From: Sphingomonas sp. 35-24ZXX
Lineage (GTDB): Bacteria > Pseudomonadota > Alphaproteobacteria > Sphingomonadales > Sphingomonadaceae
DNA: 64,000 nucleotides
Assembly (NCBI RefSeq): GCF_000786215.1
Contig: NZ_JROG01000004.1
Span: forward strand, 496,001 to 560,000
Reading direction: 5' to 3'
In this document: one piece after another, positions 34,759 to 42,566 of the stretch
How positions within the stretch are numbered: the stretch's first letter is position 1
How the letters are laid out: every line of letters starts with the position of its first letter
Translations under genes and position numbers: made by a program
Notes under the pieces: model-generated
Told to the model about the DNA's origin: nothing
Database searches by the model: none
The model's input: the letters and a program-made list of their open reading frames with translations, nothing else

Positions 34759-35886
34759 ATGATTCTGACCGATACTCAGATTGCGGTGCGCGATACGGTG
34801 CGAGCCTTTGCGCAGGAGCAGGTAAGGCCGAACGCCTTTGCCTTCGAAAAGGCCGGGACCTACCCTCCGCAACTGTTCCTCGATATGGCGGAACTGGGCA
34901 TGATGGGCATGATCGCGCCCGAGGATCACGGCGGGGTAGGCCTGGATTCGGTGTCCTACGCGCTGGCGCTGATCGAACTGGCGGCGGGCGACGGCGCGCT
35001 TTCCACCATCGTGTCGATCCACAACAGCCTGATCGTGACTGCGCTGCTGAAATACGGCAGCGATGCGCAGCGGGAGCGCTTCTTGCCTATGCTGGTATCG
35101 GGGCAGGGCACCGGTGCCTTTGCGCTGACCGAGAGCGAGGCCGGATCGGATGCGTCCGCCTTGCGCACTCGCGCAGTGCGGGCAGAAGGCGGCTGGCGTA
35201 TTACCGGATCGAAGCAATTCATCTCCAACGGACGGATCGCAAAGATTGCGATCGTCTTTGCCGTGACCGACCCGGACGCGGGCAAGCGGGGCATCAGCGC
35301 GTTTCTGGTGCCTACCGACACGCCGGGCTATTCGGTCGACAAGGTCGAGCACAAGCTGGGCCAGGGTGCGTCGGACACCTGCGCCATCCGCTTTGATGAA
35401 ATGTTCGTGGCCGATGAACTGATGCTGGGCGAGCCGGGTGAGGGTTATCGCATCGCGCTGTCCAATCTGGAGGCGGGGCGCATCGGCATTGCCGCGCAGT
35501 GCATCGGCATGGCTGACGCCGCGATGGCGATTGCTGTCGATTATGCCCGCGAACGCAAGAGCTTCGGGATGCCTATCATCGAGCATCAGGCGGTCGGTCA
35601 CCGGCTGGCAGGCCTTGCCGCCAAGCTTGAAGCCGCGCGTCAGCTAGTGCTGCACGCGGCAGCGGTAAAGGACACCGGCGTTTCCTGCCTCAAGCAGGCG
35701 TCGATGGCCAAGCTGGTCGCCTCCGAAACGGCCGAGGAAGTTGTGACCGGGGCGCTGCAGACGCTGGGCGGCTATGGTTATCTCGAAGAATATGGCGTGG
35801 CCAAGATCTACCGCGATGTCCGGGTTTGCCAGATCTACGAGGGCACTTCCGACATCCAGCGCATGGTCATCGCGCGGGACCTTTGA
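34759..35886 (+). CDS. Acyl-CoA dehydrogenase, canonical
   Basis: A 375-residue acyl-CoA dehydrogenase with all standard motifs: AFALTESEAGSDA, KQFISNG, and the catalytic Glu in QIYEGTSDIQ (about E361). The length matches short/branched-chain family members. A 140-base gap precedes it. It probably carries out the alpha,beta-dehydrogenation of a CoA thioester, followed by the downstream SDR at 35987, which resembles 3-hydroxyacyl-CoA dehydrogenases. Confidence 0.95.
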   Translation: MILTDTQIAVRDTVRAFAQEQVRPNAFAFEKAGTYPPQLFLDMAELGMMGMIAPEDHGGVGLDSVSYALALIELAAGDGALSTIVSIHNSLIVTALLKYGSDAQRERFLPMLVSGQGTGAFALTESEAGSDASALRTRAVRAEGGWRITGSKQFISNGRIAKIAIVFAVTDPDAGKRGISAFLVPTDTPGYSVDKVEHKLGQGASDTCAIRFDEMFVADELMLGEPGEGYRIALSNLEAGRIGIAAQCIGMADAAMAIAVDYARERKSFGMPIIEHQAVGHRLAGLAAKLEAARQLVLHAAAVKDTGVSCLKQASMAKLVASETAEEVVTGALQTLGGYGYLEEYGVAKIYRDVRVCQIYEGTSDIQRMVIARDL

Positions 35887-35986
35887 ACAGCAATCACAGC
35901 GGTTCAGCCTTGCCGCAGGCGTAATCCAGCCGGTCCAACGGCAGCGGCGCGTCTGCGGATGAAACTCTTGGAAAGGACAGAAAGAC

Positions 35987-36748
35987 ATGGACATCAACGG
36001 ACTGGCCGCCATTGTCACCGGCGGCGCTTCTGGCCTCGGCCAGGCAACCGCGGAAATGTTGGCTGCACGCGGTGCAAGAGTTACCGTCGTCGACCTTGAT
36101 GCGGAGCGAGGAGAGGCCAATGCCAAGGCCATTGGCGGACTGTTCGTGCGTGCTGATGTGACCGACGAGGCTGCGGTGGAAGCGCTGCTGGCGCAGGCAG
36201 AGGACGCGCATGGTGTGGCCCGCATTCTGGTCAATTGCGCAGGCATTGCTCCCCCAGCCAAGGTCATCGGTCGCGATGGTGCTGCCATGCCACTCGATCA
36301 TTTCAGGAAGATAGTAACGATCAACCTTATCGGGTCGTTCAACATGCTGTCCAAGTTCAGCGCCCGCGCCGCTGCCGCTGATCCGCTGGGCGAGGAGCGC
36401 GGGGTCATCATCAATACTGCGAGCGTCGCGGCCTTCGAAGGGCAGATCGGACAGGCGGCCTATAGCGCATCCAAGGCCGGCGTGGTCGGCATGACGTTGC
36501 CGATCGCTCGCGAGCTGGCGCGTTCCGGCATCCGGGTCATGACCATCGCGCCCGGCATTTTCTGGACGCCGATGCTGGCCTCGTTGCCGCAGGACGCTCA
36601 GGACTCGCTGGGGCAGCAGGTGCCGTTCCCCAGCCGTCTGGGCAAGCCGGAAGAATATGCGCGGCTGGTCGAGAGCATCATCATCAACCCGATGCTCAAT
36701 GGCGAGGTGATCCGTCTCGACGGTGCCATCCGCATGGCACCACGCTGA
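35987..36748 (+). CDS. SDR, 3-hydroxyacyl-CoA dehydrogenase type 2-like
   Basis: A 253-residue SDR preceded by GGAAAGGA. The cofactor motif is VTGGASGLGQAT (10-21), catalytic Tyr/Lys are in AAYSASKAG, and IAPGIFWTPML follows. The overall pattern resembles type 2 (HSD17B10-like) 3-hydroxyacyl-CoA dehydrogenases, which also oxidise hydroxysteroids. It is the last gene of the plus-strand unit after the acyl-CoA dehydrogenase. Confidence 0.9.
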   Translation: MDINGLAAIVTGGASGLGQATAEMLAARGARVTVVDLDAERGEANAKAIGGLFVRADVTDEAAVEALLAQAEDAHGVARILVNCAGIAPPAKVIGRDGAAMPLDHFRKIVTINLIGSFNMLSKFSARAAAADPLGEERGVIINTASVAAFEGQIGQAAYSASKAGVVGMTLPIARELARSGIRVMTIAPGIFWTPMLASLPQDAQDSLGQQVPFPSRLGKPEEYARLVESIIINPMLNGEVIRLDGAIRMAPR

Positions 36749-36751
36749 TGG

Positions 36752-36794
36752 CCATTGCGGGCGCAGCCGCCTGGCGGTGCCCGTTTCGCAATGG
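36752..36794. terminator. Stem-loop between convergent genes
   Basis: CCATTGCGGGC pairs with GCCC-gttt-CGCAATGG across the 47-base gap between the SDR and the flavin oxidoreductase genes. The outer arms are 8 perfect pairs. There is no T-run, so a terminator role is tentative. Confidence 0.35.
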
Positions 36795-36795
36795 G

Positions 36796-37908
36796 TCAGG
36801 CCAGGCTGGCCAGCGCATCGGGCGTGAACGGGATCATGTCGTCGAAACGGCCCGTTCGGACCTTGGTTGGCCAGCCCGGATCGACGATCAGCGCGCGGCC
36901 CACGGCGATGAGGTCGAACTCGTCGCGGTCCATGCGGTCCAGCAGGCCATCGATCCGTGCCGGTCCGGCAACCGCACCTTCGAACACCTTGAGGAAATCG
37001 CCATCCAGCCCGACTGACCCCACACTGATTGTGACGGCACCCGTCAGCTTCTTCACCCAGCCAGCGAAATTGAGCCCTTGCTCACCATCGATCTCGGGAA
37101 ATTCCGGTTCCCAGAAACGGCGCTGCGAGCAGTGCAGGACGTCCGCCCCGGCGAACACCAGCGGGCCTAGCCAGGCCTCGACCTCTGCCGGACTTGGGGC
37201 AAGCCTGACGCTGTAGTCCTGTTGCTTCCACTGGCTGACGCGCAGGATGAGGGGAAACTCCTCGCCCACCGCCGCCCGGATCTGCCGAATGATTTCGGCC
37301 GCAAAGCGGGTTCGGTCGGCAAGGCTGGGGCCATTCCAGTGATCGCCGCGGACATTGGTGCCGGACCAGAAGAACTGGTCGACCAGATAGCCATGCGCGC
37401 CGTGCACCTCCACGCAATCGAACCCCAGGCGCTTTGCATCGGCTGCGGCCCTCGCAAAGGCCGCAACGGTATCGGCAATATCCTCCTCGCTCATCGCCTG
37501 GCCGCGCGCCTCGCCCGGCATGATCAGACCTGACGGGCTTTCCACCGGAACATCAGGCTGCCAGTCGGTGGTCTTGCTCTCGACCGAGCCGGTGTGCCAG
37601 ATTTGCGGCGCGATCGCACCGCCCGCAGCATGCACGGCCTCGACCACCGGCTGCCAGCCATCCAGCATCTCTCCGTGAAAGCGTGGCACATGCGGTTCGT
37701 TGGCCGCCGCTGGTCTGTCGATGGTGACCCCCTCAGTAACGACCAGTGCCGCCCCGCCTTCGATGCGGCGTCTATAATAATCGACATGGCCCTGGCCGAC
37801 ATGGCCATTGACGGCAAAACCCCTCGTCATTGGCGCCATGACAATGCGGTTGGCAAGTTGCATCGACTTGATGCGCAGCGGCTTAAACAAGGGGGTGATG
37901 TCTGCCAT
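36796..37908 (-). CDS. Old Yellow Enzyme-family NADH:flavin oxidoreductase
   Basis: A 370-residue FMN TIM-barrel protein. Family marks are LANRIVMAPMTRGFA near 18-32, the substrate-binding His pair in VEVHGAHGYLVDQFFW, and the C-terminal phosphate-binding VGRALIVDPGWP. Members reduce C=C bonds conjugated to a ketone, for example enones and 12-oxophytodienoate. A MarR gene and a palindrome (37973-37988) lie directly upstream, suggesting local control. It could remove an enone double bond of a cyclic substrate. Confidence 0.93.
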   Translation of the reverse strand: MADITPLFKPLRIKSMQLANRIVMAPMTRGFAVNGHVGQGHVDYYRRRIEGGAALVVTEGVTIDRPAAANEPHVPRFHGEMLDGWQPVVEAVHAAGGAIAPQIWHTGSVESKTTDWQPDVPVESPSGLIMPGEARGQAMSEEDIADTVAAFARAAADAKRLGFDCVEVHGAHGYLVDQFFWSGTNVRGDHWNGPSLADRTRFAAEIIRQIRAAVGEEFPLILRVSQWKQQDYSVRLAPSPAEVEAWLGPLVFAGADVLHCSQRRFWEPEFPEIDGEQGLNFAGWVKKLTGAVTISVGSVGLDGDFLKVFEGAVAGPARIDGLLDRMDRDEFDLIAVGRALIVDPGWPTKVRTGRFDDMIPFTPDALASLA

Positions 37909-37972
37909 GATCGCGGTTCCTTCGTCCGCTCGTCTGATGCAGGCGAATGAGGGATATGGCCAAGCGGCGATT

Positions 37973-37988
37973 GTTTAGGGGGCTAAAC
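37973..37988. promoter_or_regulatory. Candidate MarR operator
   Basis: GTTTAG-gggg-CTAAAC is a perfect 6-base-arm palindrome. It overlaps the MarR stop codon and lies 65-80 bases upstream of the flavin oxidoreductase ATG. The size and symmetry suit a MarR dimer. Confidence 0.5.
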
Positions 37989-38522
37989 GTCCGGCCTCGT
38001 GACGGGCTGGAAATCCCGGTCAAGCCTTGCGTGCAGGTCTCTCAGCACACGATCGACCACGGCCCTGTCCTGTTTCGCGATCTGGCCGTAATGCTGCAGA
38101 AATTGTCCGCGCTGCTCGAGCATGGCGGCGCAGACATGGACGAGCCTTGCTCCCTCCTGGGTCAGACGGACCGGCGCGCTGCGGCGGTCAGCATGTCCGC
38201 TCTGCCGCTCGATCAGGCCTTTGGCGGCGAGCTTGCGGCAGCGCACCGAGAGTACCGCAATCGACACATTGAGCCTGGGCGCTATGTCGCTTGGCCGTAG
38301 CGGCTCAGGATCGGCCATCATCAGCGCGCCGAGCAACTGGAAATCGGCATAGCTGATGCCCTGGTCTGCAAGGATGCGGTCGAGATCGGTCTGTGCAAGC
38401 TGGGCCACCTTGAGCAGATGCCATAGCGCCCCAACCGGCTCCATCGCAAAGCCTAGCGGGCCGAAAAAGGTCCGGGCGGCCTCCATCTGCGCGACCGGCC
38501 GGTCGGGAGGGCGCGGTGGCAT
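37983..38522 (-). CDS. MarR-family regulator
   Basis: A 179-residue MarR protein: an N-terminal dimer helix, then the winged helix (SDIAPRLNVSIAVLSVRCRKLAAKGLIERQSGHADRR region, about 77-115), and a C-terminal dimer helix. It is the last gene of the Rieske operon, 15 bases after DUF1330, and sits before the flavin oxidoreductase gene. It could repress either unit in the presence of a phenolic or acyl ligand. The wing reads GHADRRS where many MarR proteins have DxRDxR. Confidence 0.9.
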   Translation of the reverse strand: MPPRPPDRPVAQMEAARTFFGPLGFAMEPVGALWHLLKVAQLAQTDLDRILADQGISYADFQLLGALMMADPEPLRPSDIAPRLNVSIAVLSVRCRKLAAKGLIERQSGHADRRSAPVRLTQEGARLVHVCAAMLEQRGQFLQHYGQIAKQDRAVVDRVLRDLHARLDRDFQPVTRPDV

Positions 38523-38537
38523 CAGCCTCGAACCCGT

Positions 38538-38840
38538 TCAGAGTCCCTCGACCAGCGTCATGCGCCAGTCCGCCGTTCCCAGCCTCAGCTTCAATGCTTC
38601 CTGATAGGCGGGGCTGTGATACCAGGCGCGCGCCTTTTCCACGGTCGGAAACTCCAGCAGCACGATGCCGTCTGGGGCGGCACCTTCGAGAGGCTCGACC
38701 TGACCGTAGACGCTCAGCGGCTTGATGCCGAACTCCGACTGGAACTGGGCAGCGTTGTTGCGGTTCAGCCTGCCATATTCGGCAAACCGCGCTTCGTCGC
38801 GGACCGGGCTCTCGCGCGTGACGATGATATAGGCGGGCAT
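38538..38840 (-). CDS. DUF1330-family protein
   Basis: A 100-residue dimeric alpha-beta-barrel protein: it starts MPAYIIVTRESPVRD, and the conserved LLEFPTVEKARAWYHSPAYQEA segment (split at LEFPTVEKARAWYHSPAY) marks DUF1330. The ATG is 8 bases after GAGGAG, which overlaps the stop of the Cys-rich mini-gene. The biochemical role of the family is unknown. It is part of the Rieske oxygenase operon. Confidence 0.93.
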   Translation of the reverse strand: MPAYIIVTRESPVRDEARFAEYGRLNRNNAAQFQSEFGIKPLSVYGQVEPLEGAAPDGIVLLEFPTVEKARAWYHSPAYQEALKLRLGTADWRMTLVEGL

Positions 38841-38852
38841 CGGGTAGGCTCC

Positions 38853-38987
38853 TCAACGGCAATGGCCGCAGCTTTCCACCGGACGGGGGCTGGCGCAATC
38901 GCAAGCGCAATCGTCCGTGCGATCAATCTGCGCGGCCGCGTCGGCCAGATGCTCGGCCTGCTCGCTAGAACAAGTCGGGGTCTTCAT
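38853..38987 (-). CDS. 44-residue Cys-rich mini-protein, undescribed
   Basis: A 44-codon open frame. Its ATG overlaps the TGA of the upstream 112-residue gene by 4 bases, and its TGA overlaps the ribosome-binding site of DUF1330, so the junctions are as tight as for proven genes. The C-terminal half is DDCACDCASPRPVESCGHC: Cys at 27, 29, 31, 40 and 43 plus C6 and H42. This looks metal-binding (CxCxC...CxHC-like), or it could be a peptide precursor. I recognise no family. It lies two genes downstream of the Rieske oxygenase, so a role in iron or cluster delivery is conceivable. Confidence 0.65.
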   Translation of the reverse strand: MKTPTCSSEQAEHLADAAAQIDRTDDCACDCASPRPVESCGHCR

Positions 38988-39322
38988 GCATCCGCCGGGG
39001 TGCGGGTTATCTGCATCGCCGCCCGGTGCGGCGCATGGCGCGGCTCGTCGTCGGCCTGGGTTTCCACCGCCAGTGCAACATGCGCCAGCATCAGGCAGAG
39101 GTTCATCAGATTGGTGGCCGGCTGGTCCAGCGTGGCAAGCGGCTGCTGGTCAAGCCATGCAAGTGCTTCTTCCAGACGCGGTGCCATGGCATCGTGAAAG
39201 GCGGACCGTTCGCCCGCAGTTGACTCACTTCGCCGTGCATCGCGAAGCGCGCTGGTCGGCAGCGCCCAGGACTCTGTCAGATATTCCAGATCGCCGAATG
39301 GCGGAGGCAATGTTGCGTTCAT
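38984..39322 (-). CDS. Small hypothetical protein coupled to Rieske oxygenase
   Basis: A 112-residue protein of unknown family. The ATG overlaps the Rieske stop by 4 bases (ATGA), and its own stop overlaps the next start in the same way, strongly supporting translation. It is predicted helical: LEEALAWLDQQPLATLDQ, then NLMNLCLMLAHVALAVETQA. There is no signal peptide or transmembrane segment. Possibly an accessory subunit or assembly factor for the oxygenase; this is inferred from coupling only. Confidence 0.75.
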   Translation of the reverse strand: MNATLPPPFGDLEYLTESWALPTSALRDARRSESTAGERSAFHDAMAPRLEEALAWLDQQPLATLDQPATNLMNLCLMLAHVALAVETQADDEPRHAPHRAAMQITRTPADA

Positions 39323-40509
39323 GGCTGTTCTCCATGTTCATCGCAATATTGGTGCACGGCCTCCTGGACCGAGACGAACAGATGACGGCAAAGCGCCTCC
39401 TGCGTCTGGAAATGGATATGCTTGAGCGCGCCGCTGGAAAGCCCGCGCTGGCCCGCCTCGATCACGGCCCTGTCCTCGGCATGCACATCGCGAGCGGTGG
39501 CCATGACATATTCGCGGGCAAAGCGTTCGCTGGCATTGGCGTCGTCGCCCACCCAGTAGAGCCGGATGACGCCGCGCGACCGGGTGGGGCCGAGCGGATA
39601 GACGACATGGCTGAAATGCGGGGCCGGTGTGCCGAGGATGAAGAAATTGGGGAACAGCGCCAGATATTCCCGTCCGTTCGGTCCGCCGGCAATTCCGCGT
39701 TGCAGGGCGGAAGCCATTGCCTTGCCCATTGCTATGCGCTGCAGCGGCGTGATGCGCGGCTCGGGGTTCGACCAGATGGTCTGAGTGCGGTGCGGGCCGA
39801 AGAAGCGATAACGGACGGGATAGCCATAGGGATTGTCCGGACTGAACGTGGCCTGGCCGGTTTTCGGGTGGATGAAGCGCAGGTGATAGTTTTCCTGGAA
39901 ATTGTCGTATGTCAGCTTCCAGTTGGCATTGATGTCATAGACATACTCGCTGAACGTCGTTGCCTGGGCAACGGGCAGGGTCTCCAGTTCTTCGGCCAGC
40001 CCGTTCAGCCAATCACGCAGCGGTGGGGCATCGTCTGACAGGTTCACGAATAGCAGCCCCGCGCATTGCTCCAGCCGTATCCGGGACAGCGCGCAATCGG
40101 CCTTGGCTAGTCCGAAGCTCTCGAAATCGGGCGCGGAAAGCAGCGCACCGTCCAGTCCGAACGACCAGCGATGATAGGGGCAGGAAAACGTCGATGTCCT
40201 GCCTTCGGCTTCCTGGGTCAGCTGGGTTCCACGATGCGTGCAGACATTGTGGAACGCACGGATCACCCCGTCCTTGCCATGCACGATCAGCAACGAGGCA
40301 CCGGCAAATTCCAGTTCCCGGCGGATGAAGCTGCCGGGCTGGGGCAGTTCGCAGACATGGCCGATCTCGATCCAATTGCGCAGGAAGATGGCCTTGCGCT
40401 CGAGTTCGTACCAGGCCGGATCGTAATAGGGCCTGGCCGGAACGGGATCGCGCCCGAGAAAATCGACATCGCCTTGCCCTATGGATGCAAAGACCGGTTC
40501 TGTTGCCAC
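39319..40509 (-). CDS. Rieske non-heme iron oxygenase, alpha subunit
   Basis: A 396-residue oxygenase. GTG 40509 is chosen because GAGGA precedes it by 6 bases; no ATG lies near. The Rieske cluster is C90-x-H92-x17-C110-x2-H113. The mononuclear iron site is E206-x2-H209-x4-H214 (QENYHLRFIH). The bridging acidic residue is Glu, whereas ring-hydroxylating dioxygenases use Asp; carnitine monooxygenase CntA also has Glu. No beta subunit or reductase is adjacent. It heads an operon with a 112-residue protein, a Cys-rich peptide, DUF1330 and MarR. The substrate is unknown. Confidence 0.93.
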   Translation of the reverse strand: MATEPVFASIGQGDVDFLGRDPVPARPYYDPAWYELERKAIFLRNWIEIGHVCELPQPGSFIRRELEFAGASLLIVHGKDGVIRAFHNVCTHRGTQLTQEAEGRTSTFSCPYHRWSFGLDGALLSAPDFESFGLAKADCALSRIRLEQCAGLLFVNLSDDAPPLRDWLNGLAEELETLPVAQATTFSEYVYDINANWKLTYDNFQENYHLRFIHPKTGQATFSPDNPYGYPVRYRFFGPHRTQTIWSNPEPRITPLQRIAMGKAMASALQRGIAGGPNGREYLALFPNFFILGTPAPHFSHVVYPLGPTRSRGVIRLYWVGDDANASERFAREYVMATARDVHAEDRAVIEAGQRGLSSGALKHIHFQTQEALCRHLFVSVQEAVHQYCDEHGEQP

Positions 40510-40800
40510 GGCTGTCCTCACCTTGCGTTTCCGCGTCCTGCACGCCTTGGTCAGACCTGGCGGGCCCGGTGGATGACCGGTTGTCCTTTGCGGCCATCCC
40601 GGAAATCCGCACTTTGGTAACAGGGCACGCCCTGCCCAAAAACACTCCCGGCGAGCCATCTGGACATGATCGCCGTGACGATGCGCTTGCGCATCGTTCC
40701 CGTATCCCGGCAGTTTCGCACCCTGAAGTGCAACGACGCTATGGCGATGAAAGCTGGTCGGCGGTCCGCTGGCGTTGACAGGATGAGGAGGCAGTTTCTT
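40510..40800. promoter_or_regulatory. 291-base divergent promoter region (Rieske / TetR)
   Basis: No gene is supported between the Rieske operon and the TetR gene. The region holds one outstanding element, the 20-base palindrome at 40678-40697, and the TetR ribosome-binding site GAGGAGG at 40785-40791. Confidence 0.6.
40678..40697. promoter_or_regulatory. Candidate TetR operator, 20-base palindrome
   Basis: ACGATGCGCTTGCGCATCGT has perfect 9-base arms around TT. It lies 103 bases before the TetR start and 168 bases before the Rieske start, which suits repression of both directions by the TetR protein at 40801. Confidence 0.6.
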
Positions 40801-41529
40801 ATGAATGGCACATCCGGTGGCGACAACGGCAGGCAGGGGCGAGTCATGGGCAGTACGATCAAGCAGGCGAAGGCGCGCCGACCTCGCGATCGCGAAGCCA
40901 CGCGGGTCGTGATCCTGGATGCCGCGTCGCGCCTGCTTGCCCGCGATGGGCCGATCGGCGTAAGCCTCTCTTCAGTGGCCTTGCTCGCCGGGGTCAACCG
41001 CGGCACGGCCTATCAGCATTTCCAAACCCGCGAGAAGCTCATCGAGGAAACCATCGCGCATGTTTCCGACAAGCTTTACCGGGCCGTCCTGGGAGACCCC
41101 GATGCACCGGAAGAGCGTCGGGTCGAGCAGGTCGACATGCATGCCGTTACCCGCAACCTGGCGCGGTTCGCCATGGACAATCCCGAACTGTGCAGGGTCT
41201 GGTTCCTCCAGATCCTGGCAGCCGATGACCCCTCGCAGGACATCTTCTGGCGCGAATATGCAGGTTCGATCGGCCGGTTTGCCGCGACCGAGTTCGCGCA
41301 GCCCAATATCGATGTCGAGGTGTTTTCGATCCTGACATTGGCAGGGCATTTTCTCTGGCCAGTCTGGGCGCGCGCCCACAGCACCGACGAGGCTGAATGT
41401 AACGCCCTGGCCGACCGGTTCGCGCGCGAGATGCTGCGGCTGTCGCTGCACGGCACGGTGCGGCTGGACAAGGTTCCGGCGACCATCGTGGGTACGGCCG
41501 ACGGGGAGCCCGACCCGGCCGGGGAATGA
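40801..41529 (+). CDS. TetR-family regulator (2)
   Basis: A 242-residue TetR protein. ATG 40801 lies 9 bases after GAGGAGG; ATG 40846 is the alternative and would remove 15 low-complexity residues. The helix-turn-helix is [20 protein letters not shown] (near 58-77) followed by FQTREKL. The next gene begins 34 bases downstream, so it may lead the long plus-strand operon as well as facing the Rieske operon. Confidence 0.9.
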   Translation: MNGTSGGDNGRQGRVMGSTIKQAKARRPRDREATRVVILDAASRLLARDGPIGVSLSSVALLAGVNRGTAYQHFQTREKLIEETIAHVSDKLYRAVLGDPDAPEERRVEQVDMHAVTRNLARFAMDNPELCRVWFLQILAADDPSQDIFWREYAGSIGRFAATEFAQPNIDVEVFSILTLAGHFLWPVWARAHSTDEAECNALADRFAREMLRLSLHGTVRLDKVPATIVGTADGEPDPAGE

Positions 41530-41563
41530 CTTCATCCGACAAGACACTCGAAAAGGGAAAACC

Positions 41564-42547
41564 ATGTTCAATGCCATCGTGATCGACAAGGACGACAGCG
41601 GCCAGAGCGTCGCGCTCAAGCAGCTCGACGAAACGCAGCTCCCCGAAGGTGATGTCACCATCGACGTTGCCTTTTCGACGCTCAATTTCAAGGATGGGCT
41701 GGCCATCACGGGCAGTTCGCCTGTGGTCCGCAAGTTTCCCATGGTGCCAGGCATCGATCTTGCCGGGACGGTGCGCAGCTCGGACCATGCCGACTGGAAG
41801 CCCGGCGACAGGGTGGTGCTCAATGGCTGGGGCGTCGGCGAGACGCATTGGGGCGGGTTGTCGCAGGTGGCCAGGCTGAAGGGCGACTGGCTGGTACCGC
41901 TGCCCTCGGCGTTCAGTGAACGGCAGGCTATGGGCATCGGCACTGCGGGCTATACCGCCGCGCTGTGCGTCGATGCGCTGGTCAAGGCGGGCGTGTCGCC
42001 CGACCAGGGCGAAATTCTGGTCACCGGTGCCACCGGCGGGGTCGGTAGCGTCGCTGTGGCCCTTCTGAAAAAGGCGGGTTTCACGGTGGTCGGATCGACC
42101 GGCAAGGCCACCGAGGAAGAATATCTGAAGCAGCTGGGCGCTGATGCGGTGATCGACCGGGCCGAGCTGTCGGCTCCGGGACGTCCGCTGGCCAAGGAGC
42201 GCTGGGCAGGCGTTGTCGATGCCGTCGGAAGCCACACACTGGCCAATGCCTTCGCCCAGACGCGCTATGGCGGTGCGGTGGCCGCCTGCGGTCTGGCGCA
42301 GGGTGCTGATTTCCCCGCCACCGTGATGCCGTTCATCCTGCGCGGGGTGCGGCTGTTGGGGGTCGACAGCGTCATGGCACCCAAGGCGTTGCGCCTGGCG
42401 GCATGGGACCGGTTGGCGCGTGATCTCGATCCCGCACTGATTGAAGTGATCGGCGCCGAAATCGGGCTGGCGGAGGCGCCTGCCATGGCCGCCGATCTGC
42501 TCGCCGGAAAGGTGCGCGGCCGGGTCATCGTTGACGTAAACCGGTAA
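41564..42547 (+). CDS. acuI: AcuI/YhdH-type NADPH acryloyl-CoA reductase
   Basis: A 327-residue zinc-free MDR with the AcuI/YhdH pattern: [35 protein letters not shown], the Rossmann loop [13 protein letters not shown] and C-terminal GRVIVDVN. AcuI reduces acryloyl-CoA to propionyl-CoA with NADPH. In this operon it may reduce an acrylyl- or longer 2-enoyl-CoA released in the pathway. It is the first catabolic gene of the run 41564-49406. Confidence 0.87.
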   Translation: MFNAIVIDKDDSGQSVALKQLDETQLPEGDVTIDVAFSTLNFKDGLAITGSSPVVRKFPMVPGIDLAGTVRSSDHADWKPGDRVVLNGWGVGETHWGGLSQVARLKGDWLVPLPSAFSERQAMGIGTAGYTAALCVDALVKAGVSPDQGEILVTGATGGVGSVAVALLKKAGFTVVGSTGKATEEEYLKQLGADAVIDRAELSAPGRPLAKERWAGVVDAVGSHTLANAFAQTRYGGAVAACGLAQGADFPATVMPFILRGVRLLGVDSVMAPKALRLAAWDRLARDLDPALIEVIGAEIGLAEAPAMAADLLAGKVRGRVIVDVNR

Positions 42548-42566
42548 AAGGGGCGCTGTTCGGGCC

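Noticed and set aside
38893-38913. Direct repeat GCGCAATCG-caa-GCGCAATCG as a regulatory element
   Set aside because: It lies within the coding sequence of the 44-residue Cys-rich gene and encodes its Cys/Asp repeats, so the coding explanation is sufficient.
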